NCBI RefSeq assembly: GCF_023953965.1
Contig: NZ_JAMLIX010000001.1
Location: 3,074,626 to 3,138,625, forward strand
Direction: 5' to 3'
Source of the DNA: Bosea sp. (in: a-proteobacteria)
GTDB taxonomy: Bacteria; Pseudomonadota; Alphaproteobacteria; Rhizobiales; Beijerinckiaceae
Length of the DNA stretch: 64,000 nucleotides
This document shows positions 1 through 9,689 of the stretch, piece after piece (the first letter of the stretch is position 1; every line of letters starts with the position of its first letter). A program made the position numbers and the translations under genes. The notes beneath the pieces were generated by a model. The model saw nothing but the letters and a program-made list of their open reading frames with translations. It had not been told where the DNA came from and made no database searches.

Positions 1-95
1 ATGTCGACGCCCTTCAGCGCGATGATCTTGCCGTAATAGGTCTTGACGCCGCGGGCGGCGAGGAGAGGCTGGGTGTGGGGCCGGGCTTCAGTCAC
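1..95 (-). CDS. livF: Branched-chain amino acid ABC transporter ATPase LivF, N-terminal fragment
   Basis: Only the first 31 codons are in the window; the gene continues past the left edge. The start is GTG (93-95), which overlaps the livG stop in a GTGA arrangement. The visible protein runs VTEARPHTQPLLAARGVKTY and then YYGKIIALKGVD, which matches the N-terminal strand of LivF-type ATPases just before the Walker A loop. LivF is the second cytoplasmic ATPase of the high-affinity branched-chain amino acid importer. The identification rests on this short match and on its place after livH, livM and livG. No catalytic motif is within the window. Confidence 0.8.
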   Translation of the reverse strand, partial: MTEARPHTQPLLAARGVKTYYGKIIALKGVD

Positions 96-955
96 GAGAT
101 GCCGACCTCCGCTTCGATCTCCTCGACCTCCTCGTCGTCGACGCCGAGATAGGCGGCGATGACCTTCGGGTCGGCCTGCACCTCGGCGGGCGTGCCGTCG
201 GCGATCTTGGTGCCGTAGTCGAGGACCACGACATGGTCCGAGATTTCCATGACGACCGACATGTCGTGCTCGATCAGGAGCAGCGCCGTGCCGAGATCGG
301 CGCGGATCGAGAGCAGGAGGGTGTTGAGGTCGAGGCTCTCGCGCGGGTTCAGGCCCGCGGCCGGCTCGTCGAGGCACAGCAGCACCGGGTCGGTGCACAT
401 GGCACGCGCGATCTCGAGCCGGCGCTGGTCGCCATAGGGCAGGTCGGCGGCGGGATCGTCGGCGCGATGGATGAGGCCGATCTTGTCGAGCCAGAACCGC
501 GCCTTCTCGATCGCCTCCTTCTCGCGGGCCTTGTAGCCGCCGATGCCGAGCACGCCGAGGAAGGTGAAGCCGGACGCCCGCATCAGCGGATTGTGCTGGG
601 CGACGAGCAGGTTCTCCAGCACCGTCATGCCGCCGAAGAGGCGGATGTTCTGGAAGGTGCGGGCGACCTTGGCCTTCCAGGAGATGCGGAAATCCGGCAT
701 GCGCTCGAGCAGGAAGCCCGCACCGTCGTCGTGGTTCAGCGCGATCAGGCCCTGCGTCGGCTTGTAGAAGCCGGTGATGCAGTTGAAGACCGTGGTCTTG
801 CCGGCGCCGTTGGGGCCGATCAGCGCGGTGATCTCGCCCTTGCGCGCCGCGAAGGAGAGGCCGTTGACGGCGGTGAGCCCGCCGAAGCGCATGGTCAGCC
901 GCTCGACCTCGAGCAGCGGGCGCCCCTGCGGCGCCTCGAATGCGGGTGCGGCCAT
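92..955 (-). CDS. livG: Branched-chain amino acid ABC transporter ATP-binding protein LivG
   Basis: This 287-residue cytoplasmic ATPase should power branched-chain amino acid (or related amide) import with LivF, LivH and LivM. Walker A is GPNGAGKT (about 47-54), the signature region is LPYGDQRRLEIARA (about 172-184, with YGDQ in place of the usual SGGQ, which is normal for LivG), Walker B is LLCLDEP (about 191-197), and the H-loop is in LLIEHDMSVV. The length is somewhat above the usual 255. The start at 955 was chosen because upstream codons lie inside livM and look non-coding, and because ATG overlaps the livM stop as TGATG, which suggests translational coupling. Substrate specificity cannot be read from the ATPase, and no binding-protein gene is nearby in the window. 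Confidence 0.93.
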   Translation of the reverse strand: MAAPAFEAPQGRPLLEVERLTMRFGGLTAVNGLSFAARKGEITALIGPNGAGKTTVFNCITGFYKPTQGLIALNHDDGAGFLLERMPDFRISWKAKVARTFQNIRLFGGMTVLENLLVAQHNPLMRASGFTFLGVLGIGGYKAREKEAIEKARFWLDKIGLIHRADDPAADLPYGDQRRLEIARAMCTDPVLLCLDEPAAGLNPRESLDLNTLLLSIRADLGTALLLIEHDMSVVMEISDHVVVLDYGTKIADGTPAEVQADPKVIAAYLGVDDEEVEEIEAEVGIS

Positions 956-2340
956 CAGCCATGGCCCTCCTGCACGAGATCCGACGAGATCGCCTTCTTC
1001 TCCTTGAGGAAGGCGGTGGGGTGGCGCACCGAGATCAGGCCGCGCGGCTTCCAGATCATGATCGCCACCATGGCGAAGCCGAAGATCAGCATGCGGTATT
1101 TCGTCGGGTCGAAGTCGTTGCCGAAGATCTGCTTCATCCATTCGAGCTCGCGCAGGAGCTCGGTGCCGCCGATCATCGCGATCGCCGCGATGGCGCAGCC
1201 CCACAGCGAGCCCATGCCGCCGAGAACGACGATGGCGAGGATCACCGCCGATTCCATGAAGATGAAGGATTCAGGCGAGATGAAGCCCTGCCGCGCCGCG
1301 AAGAAGGAGCCGGCGAAGCCGCCGAACATCGCCCCGATCGAGAAGGCGGTGAGCTTGGTGTTGGTGGTGTTGATGCCGAGCGAGCGGCAGGCGATCTCGT
1401 CCTCGCGTAGCGCCTCCCAGGCGCGCCCGACCGGCAGCCGGCGCAGCCGCAGCGTGACGAAGGCGGTGAGCAGCGCCAGGCACAGGATCAGGTAATACAG
1501 GAAGATCGTGCGGTAGAGCGGCGAGAATTCCAGCCCGAAGACGGCGGCGAAGCCGTCGTCTGCCGCCGTGAAGGGGATGCCGAAGAAGGTCGGGCGCGGG
1601 ATGCCGGAGATGCCGGCATAGCCGTTGGAGAAATCCGTCCAGTTGATCAGGACGAGGCGGATGATCTCGCCGAAGGCCAGCGTCACGATCGCGAGGTAGT
1701 CGCCGCGCAGGCGTAAGACCGGGAAGCCGAGCAGCATGCCCCAGAAGGCGGCGAGGATGCCGGCGAGCGGCAGCAGGAGCCAGAAGGACAGGCCGAAATT
1801 CTTGGCCAGCAGCGCATAGGAATAGGCGCCGACGGCATAGAAGGCGACGTAGCCCAGGTCGAGCAGGCCGGCGAGGCCGACGACGATGTTCAGGCCCCAG
1901 CCGAGCATGACGTAGATCAGGATCTGGACGCCGAAATTGTCGATCCATTTCAGCGCGCCGCCCCAGCCGGCGAGCCCGATCGCGATTGCCGGGAAGGTGA
2001 CGAGGAAGCCGAGCCCGAACAGCGAGAACAGCCGCGAATGGCGCTGGAAGAAGGCGACCGTGCCGGGGGGCAGGATGCGGGAGGCCGCCTTCTCCGGGCT
2101 GCGGGTCTGCTGGCGCAGCGCCATCAGCAGGCGGCCGACGAAGACGATGCCGACGGCCCAGGCGACGGCGTCCCAGCGCGGGTCGAGCACCAGGATGTTG
2201 TCGAGGTTCTGGCGCGTGCCCCAGGCGATGATCGGGATGCACAGGCCGAGCGTGACGAGGGCGGCGAAGCCGGCCTCCCTGAAGGCCGCCTTCAGGTCGA
2301 GGCCGGGGGCGGGCGTGGTCGCGCTCGGGTTCCTCGCCAT
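955..2340 (-). CDS. livM: Branched-chain amino acid ABC transporter permease LivM
   Basis: A 461-residue inner-membrane permease with about ten hydrophobic segments, and the EAA-like loop typical of LivM near LREDEIACRSLGINTTNTKL. It pairs with LivH to form the transmembrane channel. The N-terminal region (to about residue 130) carries extra membrane segments, so the protein is longer than the roughly 330-residue minimal LivM; such extended LivM proteins are common in Alphaproteobacteria. It starts 4 bases after the livH stop and its own stop overlaps the livG start, so the four liv genes form one transcript. Confidence 0.92.
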   Translation of the reverse strand: MARNPSATTPAPGLDLKAAFREAGFAALVTLGLCIPIIAWGTRQNLDNILVLDPRWDAVAWAVGIVFVGRLLMALRQQTRSPEKAASRILPPGTVAFFQRHSRLFSLFGLGFLVTFPAIAIGLAGWGGALKWIDNFGVQILIYVMLGWGLNIVVGLAGLLDLGYVAFYAVGAYSYALLAKNFGLSFWLLLPLAGILAAFWGMLLGFPVLRLRGDYLAIVTLAFGEIIRLVLINWTDFSNGYAGISGIPRPTFFGIPFTAADDGFAAVFGLEFSPLYRTIFLYYLILCLALLTAFVTLRLRRLPVGRAWEALREDEIACRSLGINTTNTKLTAFSIGAMFGGFAGSFFAARQGFISPESFIFMESAVILAIVVLGGMGSLWGCAIAAIAMIGGTELLRELEWMKQIFGNDFDPTKYRMLIFGFAMVAIMIWKPRGLISVRHPTAFLKEKKAISSDLVQEGHG

Positions 2341-2344
2341 GGCG

Positions 2345-3268
2345 TCAGACCTTCTCGACTTCCGGGCGTCCGAGCAGGCCGGAGGGCATGAACACCAGCA
2401 CGATCGCCAGGATGCAGAAGGCGGCGACGTCCTTGTAGTCGATGGTGAAATAGGCCGACCACATCACCTCGATCAACCCGATCAGCAGCCCGCCGATCAC
2501 GGCGCCGGGCAGCGAGCCGATGCCGCCGAGCACGGCCGCGGTGAACGCCTTGACGCCCGGCACGAAGCCGTCGGCGAAGTTCACCACGCCGTAGAGCACG
2601 AGGAACATCACCCCGGCGACGGCGGCCAGCGCCGCCCCCATGACGAAGGTGAGCGAGATCGTGCGGTCGACGTCGATGCCGAGCAGCGCCGCCATCTTGC
2701 GGTCCTGCTCGCAGGCGCGCTGGGCGCGGCCGAGCGGGGTCTTCTGCACCACGTACCAGAAGGCCGCGAGCAGCACCGCGGTCGTCACGATGATGACGAT
2801 CTGCTTGTAGGAGATCTGCACCGGATAGGTCGCGCTCTCGATCAGCGTGATCGACTTGTTGAGCATCGGCGGGATCGACTTGTTGCGCGGGCCCTGCACG
2901 ACCTGCACGAAGTTCATCAGGAAGATCGACATGCCGATCGCCGAGATCAGCGGCGCCAGGCGGAAGGAGCCGCGCAACGGCCGGTAGGCCAGGCGCTCGA
3001 TCGTCCAGTTCCACAACGAGGTGACGAACATCGCCAGCGCGAGCACCGCGACCAGCGCCAGCATGACCATGCCGGCGCTGGTGCCGAGGACCGCGGTGAT
3101 CAGCATGAAGAAGATCAGCGCGACGAAGGCGGAGAGCATGAAGATGTCGCCATGGGCGAAGTTCACCATGCCGATGATGCCGAAGACCATCGTGTAGCCG
3201 ATGGCGATGAGACCGTAGATCGATCCCAGTGTCAGCCCGTTGATGAGCTGCTGCACGAAGACTTCCAT
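2345..3268 (-). CDS. livH: Branched-chain amino acid ABC transporter permease LivH
   Basis: A 307-residue inner-membrane permease and the first gene of the visible liv operon. It begins MEVFVQQLINGLTLGSIYGL, the classic LivH N-terminus, followed by GYTMVFGIIGMVNFAHGD and, later, the cytoplasmic loop GRAQRACEQDRKMAALLGID that contacts the ATPases. The start at 3268 is preferred over an upstream in-frame ATG (3379) because the extra 37 residues are polar and unlike the family. The 271 bases between this start and the divergent flavin reductase gene should hold both promoters; no clear sigma-70 boxes were recognised there. Confidence 0.93.
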   Translation of the reverse strand: MEVFVQQLINGLTLGSIYGLIAIGYTMVFGIIGMVNFAHGDIFMLSAFVALIFFMLITAVLGTSAGMVMLALVAVLALAMFVTSLWNWTIERLAYRPLRGSFRLAPLISAIGMSIFLMNFVQVVQGPRNKSIPPMLNKSITLIESATYPVQISYKQIVIIVTTAVLLAAFWYVVQKTPLGRAQRACEQDRKMAALLGIDVDRTISLTFVMGAALAAVAGVMFLVLYGVVNFADGFVPGVKAFTAAVLGGIGSLPGAVIGGLLIGLIEVMWSAYFTIDYKDVAAFCILAIVLVFMPSGLLGRPEVEKV

Positions 3269-3539
3269 GGAAAACGCCGACCCCTCGAACCAGCTCCCGT
3301 TCTCGTCGCCGGCATGACGCCGGCGCATGCGGGATGCGATTGCAGAGCAATGGCTAGCAACCGATTGCTCCGGGGACAATCGCTCCCCGCCGTTTTTCTG
3401 TCAAAAGCGACTATCGGCGAATCGGTGGGCGAAAGGGCGGCTTTCCGCACCTTCCGGCCGGCGCCGCGGCTGGCGCCGGCGCGCCCGAGCCTCTACATGG
3501 GGTCTTTCGCCGGATATCACGCGCAACCGATCGAGCCGA

Positions 3540-4067
3540 ATGACGAAGACCGTCCATCCCATGCCGCCGCTGGAGCCTTCCGACGCCCATCCCGACGCTC
3601 CTGCCTTCCGCGACGCCATGGCCCGGGTCGCGAGCGCCGTGCATCTCGTCACCGCCTTGGGGCCGGAGGGGCGCATCGGGCTGACGGCGACGGCGGTCGC
3701 GTCCGTCTCCGACGCCCCGCCGACGGTGCTCGCCTGCATCGCGCGCGGCAGCCGAACGCTGGCGGCGATCGAGACGAGCGGGACGTTCTGCGTCAACACC
3801 TTGCCGGAGTCGCTCGCGGAGCTCGCGGAGATCTTCGCCAGCCGGCGGGGAATCGAGGGCGAGGCGCGCTTCGCCACCGCCCGCTGGGGCCGGCTCGTGA
3901 CCGGGGCGCCGGTGCTGCTCGATGCGGTCTCGGCCTTCGACTGCCGGCTCGTCGCGGCGCATGACGTCGCCAGCCATCGCATCCTGATCGGCGAGGTCGC
4001 AGGGCTCGGCGGGGCCGGGCCGGGGCCGGGGCTGATCTACCGTGGCCGCCGCTTCGGCTCGGCTTGA
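3540..4067 (+). CDS. Flavin reductase family protein (HpaC/RutF-like, FMN-binding split barrel)
   Basis: A 175-residue protein with the flavin reductase-like fold: DAMARVASAVHLVTA, then GLTATAVASVSDAPPTVLAC (FMN-binding strand) and SGTFCVNTLPESLAELAEIF. Family members use NAD(P)H to reduce free FMN or FAD for a partner monooxygenase. The start at 3540 removes 71 upstream residues that are rich in Arg and Ser and unlike the family. It lies divergent from livH and 131 bases before coxG. No monooxygenase partner is next to it, so the physiological flavin user is unknown. Confidence 0.85.
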   Translation: MTKTVHPMPPLEPSDAHPDAPAFRDAMARVASAVHLVTALGPEGRIGLTATAVASVSDAPPTVLACIARGSRTLAAIETSGTFCVNTLPESLAELAEIFASRRGIEGEARFATARWGRLVTGAPVLLDAVSAFDCRLVAAHDVASHRILIGEVAGLGGAGPGPGLIYRGRRFGSA

Positions 4068-4198
4068 GGCGTTTCCCGATTCCTCGGGGCTTTCCGGCAG
4101 GTGCCTCTTGTGCGGTCGCGGGCATTGCGGCCATGGATAGGGAACGGGACAATCTTCAGGCCGATGTGCGGTCTTGAAGACGCTTCGGGAGGGACGCT

Positions 4199-4651
4199 AT
4201 GGCGATGACGATGAGCGGTGAGGTGGTATTGCCGGCCGCCAGGGAAGTGGTCTGGGCCAAGCTCAACGACGCCGAGGTGCTGAAGGCCTGCATTCCCGGC
4301 TGCGAGCAGCTCAACAAGGACGACGACACGCATTTCTCCGCCTTGGTGAAGGTCAAGCTCGGGCCGGTGAAGGCGAGCTTCAAGGGCAGGGTCGAGCTCG
4401 CCGAGCTCGACCCGCCGAATGGCTACCGCATCGCCGGCGAGGGCGAGGGCGGCATCGCCGGCTTCGCCAAGGGCGGGGCGCGGGTGAGCCTGAGCGACGC
4501 GGAAGCGGGCGCGACCCTGCTGCGCTACGAGGTCGAGGCCCAGGTCGGCGGCAAGCTGGTGCAGCTCGGCTCGCGGCTGATCGATTCGGTCTCGAAGAAG
4601 CTCGCCGACGAGTTCTTCGCCAATTTCGCCAGGGCCGTGAGCGAGGGATAG
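4199..4651 (+). CDS. coxG: CoxG-type SRPBCC protein (carbon monoxide dehydrogenase subunit G)
   Basis: A 150-residue single-domain protein of the CoxG branch of the SRPBCC/START superfamily. The N-terminus MSGEVVLPAAREVVWAKLND and the pattern VLKACIPGCEQL are characteristic. In Oligotropha (Afipia) carboxidovorans CoxG is linked to membrane recruitment of the hydroxylase. The gene precedes coxS by 259 bases, a gap in which no gene is seen, and it shares strand with the whole molybdenum hydroxylase cluster. It lacks the C-terminal membrane helix found in some longer CoxG proteins, so membrane anchoring is doubtful here. Confidence 0.88.
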   Translation: MAMTMSGEVVLPAAREVVWAKLNDAEVLKACIPGCEQLNKDDDTHFSALVKVKLGPVKASFKGRVELAELDPPNGYRIAGEGEGGIAGFAKGGARVSLSDAEAGATLLRYEVEAQVGGKLVQLGSRLIDSVSKKLADEFFANFARAVSEG

Positions 4652-4910
4652 CCTCCCCGGTTCGGGAACGGCAGGGCCGGCATGATCGCGGCGCCCGGCG
4701 TCGCACAAACTGCGCCAATTCGGGCTCAAACCGCAGCTTTCTGCGTGGTCGCTTTCGCTTGACCCCGAAAAATTGCCGGTCCACACTCAATTTCGAGCTG
4801 TTCCAAGGAAAACCTGCCTGATGAGGCGAGGTGATCTTCGGCATCAGCACGGCCCATGGCCCGGGGAGGGGATGGGACGGCGTCAGAGACGGGTCACAGG
4901 AGATGTGCTC

Positions 4911-5411
<501 letters not shown>

Positions 5412-5500
5412 GACGCGCCCCAGGGCGCGATCCACCCATTCGTGATGCGTTCCAGCAGTGAGGCGTCCGGCAGAGGCGCCGCGTGCGAGGAGGGAACACC

Positions 5501-7864
5501 ATGTCCGCCACCGGAATCGGCGCCGCAGTCCGCCGCAAGGAAGACCATCGTTTCATCACCGGCCAGGGCCGCTACACCGACGACATCAACCGGCCGGGCC
5601 AGGCCCACGCCTATTTCCTGCGCTCGCCGCACGCTCATGCGAAGATCAGGGCGATCGACACGAAAGCCGCCGCCGGCATGCCGGGCGTCGTCGGCGTTTT
5701 CACCGGGGCCGATCTCGCCGCCGACAAGATCGGCGGGCTGATCTGCGGCTGGATGATCCACAACAAGGACGGCTCGCCGATGCGCGCCGGCCCGCATCCG
5801 GCGCTGGCCCAGGGCAAGGTGCGCTATGTCGGCGACCATGTCGCCGTGGTGGTGGCCGGGACGCTTGCGCAGGCGAAGGACGCCGCCGAGGCGATCGTCG
5901 TCGACTACGAGGAACTGCCGGCCGTCGTCGATACCGGCAAGGCGGCGGGCGCCAGGACCGTGGTCCATGACGAGGCGCCGGACAACACGGTGTTCAACTG
6001 GCATCTCGGCGACAAGGACGCGACCGAGAAGGCCTTCAAGGCGGCCAGGCACGTGACGAAGCTCGACCTCGTCAACAACCGCCTCGTGCCGAACGCGATG
6101 GAGCCGCGCGCGGCGGTCGGCGACTACGATGCCGGCGAGGGCGTCTTCACGCTCTACACCACCAGCCAGAACCCGCATGTGGCGCGGCTCGTGCTTTCGG
6201 CCTTCATCGGCATCGCGCCGGAGAACAAGCTGCGCGTGATCGCGCCCGATGTCGGCGGCGGCTTCGGCTCCAAGATCTTCATCTATGCCGAGGAGACGGT
6301 CTGCGTCTGGGCGGCGAAGAAGGTCGGCCGCCCGGTGAAGTGGACCGCCGAGCGCACCGAAGCCTTCCTCGCCGACGCGCATGGCCGCGACCACGTCACC
6401 CATGCCGAACTGGCGACCGATGCCGACGGCAGGATCCTCGGCATGCGGGTCCATACCACGGCCAATCTCGGCGCCTATCTCTCGACCTTCTCCTCCTCGG
6501 TGCCGACCTATCTCTACGCGCCGCTGCTCTCGGGGCAGTACGACATCCCGGCGATCTATTGCGAGGTCGACGCGGTCTACACCAACACCGCCCCGGTCGA
6601 CGCCTATCGCGGCGCCGGGCGGCCGGAGGCGACCTTCGTGGTCGAGCGGCTGATCGAGGTGACGGCGCGCCAGCTCGGCAAGGACCCGGCGAAGTTCAGG
6701 ATGCAGAACTACGTCAGGTCGTTCCCGCACCAGACGCCGGTGATCATGATGTACGACGCCGGTGATTACGGCGCCTCGATGAAGAAGGCGCTGGAGATGA
6801 TCGACTACAAGGGGCTGGGCAAGCGCAAGCGCGATTCCGCCCGCAACGGCAAGCTGCGCGGCATCGGCTTCTCCTCCTATATCGAGGCCTGCGGCATCGC
6901 GCCCTCGGCCGCGGTCGGCTCGCTCGGCGCGGGCGTCGGCTTGTGGGAATCGGCCGAGGTCCGGGTCAATCCGATCGGCACGGTCGAGGTTCTGACCGGC
7001 TCGCACAGCCACGGTCAGGGCCATGAGACGACCTTCGCCCAGCTGGTCTCGGACCGGCTCGGCATTCCGATCGACAACGTCTCCATCGTCCACGGCGACA
7101 CCGACAAGGTGCAGATGGGCATGGGCACCTATGGCTCGCGCTCGGGTGCGGTCGGCATGTCGGCGATCTTCAAGGCGCTCGACAAGGTGATCGCCAAGGG
7201 CAAGAAGGTCGCCGCCCATGTGCTGGAGGCCGACGAGGCCGATATCGACTTCGCGGACGGGCATTTCTCGGTGAAGGGCACCGACCGCAAGCTCGATTTC
7301 GGCTCCTGCGCCCTGCAGGCCTATGTCGCGCACAAATTCAACGGGCAGGAGCTGGAGCCGGGGCTGAAGGAAGGCGCGTTCTACGACCCGACCAACTTCA
7401 CCTTCCCGGCCGGCGTCCATATCTGCGAGGTCGAGATCGATCCCGAGACCGGCGTGACGCGGATCGAGCGCTGGGCGGCGGTCGATGATTTCGGCAACGT
7501 CATCAACCCGATGATCGTCGAGGGGCAGGTGCATGGCGGCATCGCGCAGGGCGTCGGCCAGGCGCTTCTGGAAGGCGCGCGCTACAATGCCGACGGCCAG
7601 CTCGTGACCGCGAGCTTCATGGACTACTGCATGCCCCGCGCCGACGACCTGCCTTCCTTCGAGGTCGGGATGACGGTGACGCCGTGCCCCTCCAACCCGC
7701 TCGGCATCAAGGGCTGCGGGGAGGCCGGCGCCATCGCCTCGCCGCCGGCCGTGATCAACGCCATCACCGACGCGCTCGGACACGAGGATATCGCGATGCC
7801 GGCGACGCCGCAGGCGGTCTGGCGCGCGGCGCAGAAATCGATCAGCCGTCAGGCGGCCGAGTGA
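5501..7864 (+). CDS. coxL: Molybdenum hydroxylase large subunit, form II CoxL-like
   Basis: A 787-residue molybdopterin-cytosine-dinucleotide subunit of the xanthine oxidase family. The active-site loop reads AYRGAGR (residues 368-374). This is the form II (putative) CO dehydrogenase signature; proven form I enzymes carry AYxCSFR with the Cys that bridges Cu and Mo. The catalytic Glu lies in KGCGEAGAI near the C-terminus, and the Mo-cofactor loops GGGFGSK and GQGHETTF are intact. The start at 5501 follows an AGGAGGG ribosome site. CO as substrate is therefore doubtful; another aldehyde, heterocycle or thioester substrate is equally possible. Confidence 0.9.
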   Translation: MSATGIGAAVRRKEDHRFITGQGRYTDDINRPGQAHAYFLRSPHAHAKIRAIDTKAAAGMPGVVGVFTGADLAADKIGGLICGWMIHNKDGSPMRAGPHPALAQGKVRYVGDHVAVVVAGTLAQAKDAAEAIVVDYEELPAVVDTGKAAGARTVVHDEAPDNTVFNWHLGDKDATEKAFKAARHVTKLDLVNNRLVPNAMEPRAAVGDYDAGEGVFTLYTTSQNPHVARLVLSAFIGIAPENKLRVIAPDVGGGFGSKIFIYAEETVCVWAAKKVGRPVKWTAERTEAFLADAHGRDHVTHAELATDADGRILGMRVHTTANLGAYLSTFSSSVPTYLYAPLLSGQYDIPAIYCEVDAVYTNTAPVDAYRGAGRPEATFVVERLIEVTARQLGKDPAKFRMQNYVRSFPHQTPVIMMYDAGDYGASMKKALEMIDYKGLGKRKRDSARNGKLRGIGFSSYIEACGIAPSAAVGSLGAGVGLWESAEVRVNPIGTVEVLTGSHSHGQGHETTFAQLVSDRLGIPIDNVSIVHGDTDKVQMGMGTYGSRSGAVGMSAIFKALDKVIAKGKKVAAHVLEADEADIDFADGHFSVKGTDRKLDFGSCALQAYVAHKFNGQELEPGLKEGAFYDPTNFTFPAGVHICEVEIDPETGVTRIERWAAVDDFGNVINPMIVEGQVHGGIAQGVGQALLEGARYNADGQLVTASFMDYCMPRADDLPSFEVGMTVTPCPSNPLGIKGCGEAGAIASPPAVINAITDALGHEDIAMPATPQAVWRAAQKSISRQAAE

Positions 7865-7881
7865 GCTGAAAGGACAGGCAG

Positions 7882-8685
7882 ATGTACGCTTTCACCTATC
7901 ATAAGCCCACCAGCGCCCGTCAGGCGGCGACGCTCATCGCCAAGAAGGAGGACGCCAAGCTCTTGGCCGGCGGCCATACCCTGCTGCCGACGATGAAGCA
8001 GCGGCTGGCTTCGCCCGCGGCGCTCGTCGATCTCGGAGCCTGCGCCGATCTCAAGGGCATCGCGCTGAAGGGCCGCAACCTCGTCATCGGCGCGATGACG
8101 ACCCATGCCGAGGTCGCGGCCTCTCCCGAGGTGCAGGCCGCGATTCCGGCGCTGGCCTTTCTCGCCGGCCATATCGGCGATCCGCATGTGCGCCATCGCG
8201 GCACGATCGGCGGCTCGGTCGCCAACAACGATCCGGCGGCGGATTATCCGGCGGCCCTGCTCGCGCTCGGCGCAACCGTCGTCACCAACAGGCGCAAGCT
8301 CCCGGCCGAGGAGTTCTTCACCGGCCTCTACGAGACGGCGCTGGAGGAGGGCGAGATCATCACCCGGGTCTCGTTCCCGCTGGCCGCGAAGGCGGGCTAT
8401 GCCAAGTTCCGCAACCCGGCCTCGCGCTATGCCATGGTCGGTGTCTTCGTCGCCAAGCGGGGCAGCGAGATCCGCGTCGCGGTGACGGGGGCGGGCGATG
8501 GCGGCGTCTTCCGCTGGCCGGAAGCGGAGGCCGCGCTCAAGGTCCGCTTCGCGCCGAAATCGCTCGAAGGCTTCAAGCACGGCGTGAGCGGCATCAACGG
8601 CGATATCCACGCCGATCCCGAATACCGTGCCCATCTGATCGGCGTGATGGCGAAGCAGGCCGTGGCGCAGGCGATTGGGAAATAG
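7882..8685 (+). CDS. coxM: Molybdenum hydroxylase FAD-binding subunit (CoxM-like)
   Basis: A 267-residue flavoprotein subunit. The FAD pyrophosphate motifs AGGHTLLP (about residues 30-37) and TIGGSVANNDPAADYP (about 111-126) are clear, as is the CO dehydrogenase flavoprotein C-terminal domain with RVAVTGAGDGGVFRWPEAE. The start at 7882 follows the coxL stop by 17 bases, with AAAGGA as a likely ribosome site. It completes the L-M-S heterotrimer that delivers electrons to a quinone or other acceptor. Confidence 0.92.
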   Translation: MYAFTYHKPTSARQAATLIAKKEDAKLLAGGHTLLPTMKQRLASPAALVDLGACADLKGIALKGRNLVIGAMTTHAEVAASPEVQAAIPALAFLAGHIGDPHVRHRGTIGGSVANNDPAADYPAALLALGATVVTNRRKLPAEEFFTGLYETALEEGEIITRVSFPLAAKAGYAKFRNPASRYAMVGVFVAKRGSEIRVAVTGAGDGGVFRWPEAEAALKVRFAPKSLEGFKHGVSGINGDIHADPEYRAHLIGVMAKQAVAQAIGK

Positions 8686-8774
8686 GCGCGGGCGCGACCT
8701 CGTCATCGGCTGCGTCGGCGGTTATGGATTCCGGGCTCGGCCGCGCTGCGGCCGCCCCGAAGACGTGAGTATCT

Positions 8775-9689
8775 ATGTCCTCTCCTCTGCCTCCCTCCAT
8801 CGATGCCACGCTCGCGCTCCTGCAAGCACAGGGCTATGTCGCGGATCGCGCGCTGGCGACGGTGCTGTTCCTGGCGCTTCGGATGAAGCGGCCGCTCCTG
8901 CTGGAGGGCGAGGCCGGCACCGGCAAGACCGAGATCGCCAAGGTGCTGGCGGCGGGCCTCGGCCGCCGGCTGATCCGGCTGCAATGCTATGAGGGGCTCG
9001 ATCTCTCGTCCGCCGTCTACGAGTGGAACTATGCCGGGCAGATGATGGCGATCCGCCTCGCGGAGGCCGGCGGCGCGGCGAGCGACCGCGACAGGCTCGA
9101 ATCCGACGTCTTCTCGGAGAGATATCTGGTGAAGCGCCCGCTGCTGCAGGCGCTGGAGCCGCAGCAGGGCGGGGCGCCGATCCTGCTGATCGACGAGCTC
9201 GACCGCACCGACGAGGCGTTCGAGGCCTTCCTGCTCGAGGTGCTGGCCGATGCGCAGGTGACGATTCCCGAGCTCGGCACGATCCGGGCGGCCGAGCCGC
9301 CGATCGTGATTCTGACCTCGAACCGCACCCGCGAGATCCACGACGCGCTGAAGCGGCGCTGCCTCTATCACTGGGTCGGCTATCCCGATGCGGCGCGCGA
9401 GCTCGCCATCCTGAAGGCGAGGGCGCCGGAGGCGCCCGCCAGGCTCTCGAAGCAGGTCGTCGCCTTCGTGCAGGCGATCCGCAAGGAGGAGCTGTTCAAG
9501 GCGCCGGGCGTCGCCGAGACGCTGGACTGGGCGACGGCGCTGGTCGAGCTCGACGCGGTCTCGCTCGATCCGGCGGTGGTCTCGGATACGCTGGGCGCGC
9601 TGCTGAAATACCAGGACGACATCCAGGCGATGCAGGGCTCGAAGGTGAAGGAGCTCCTGGACCAGGCGAAGGCCGAGGCGCGCGTGTGA
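8775..9689 (+). CDS. coxD: MoxR-family AAA+ ATPase (CoxD-like)
   Basis: A 304-residue AAA+ ATPase. Walker A is GEAGTGKTE (about 40-48), Walker B is ILLIDELDRTDE, the sensor region is ILTSNRTREIHDALKRRCLYHW, and the last part forms the lid. In CO-oxidising bacteria CoxD works with the VWA protein CoxE to mature the Mo-Cu active site; the partner coxE follows here with a GTGA overlap. In this form II cluster the target may be a different metal-centre step. The 89-base gap after coxM contains no gene. Confidence 0.92.
   Translation: MSSPLPPSIDATLALLQAQGYVADRALATVLFLALRMKRPLLLEGEAGTGKTEIAKVLAAGLGRRLIRLQCYEGLDLSSAVYEWNYAGQMMAIRLAEAGGAASDRDRLESDVFSERYLVKRPLLQALEPQQGGAPILLIDELDRTDEAFEAFLLEVLADAQVTIPELGTIRAAEPPIVILTSNRTREIHDALKRRCLYHWVGYPDAARELAILKARAPEAPARLSKQVVAFVQAIRKEELFKAPGVAETLDWATALVELDAVSLDPAVVSDTLGALLKYQDDIQAMQGSKVKELLDQAKAEARV

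Noticed and set aside
1937..3964. 675-residue plus-strand frame across livM, livH and the flavin reductase start
   Set aside because: It crosses three well-supported genes in other frames and has His/Asp/Arg-rich low-complexity content typical of antisense GC-rich DNA.
4652..4910. Gene between coxG and coxS
   Set aside because: Open frames here are short and run into coxS in its own frame; only an upstream region for coxS is likely.
9023..9685. N-terminal 221 residues of the long frame that contains coxE
   Set aside because: They overlap coxD in another frame and are Arg/Gly-rich; the GTG at 9686 with a GTGA overlap is the natural coxE start.
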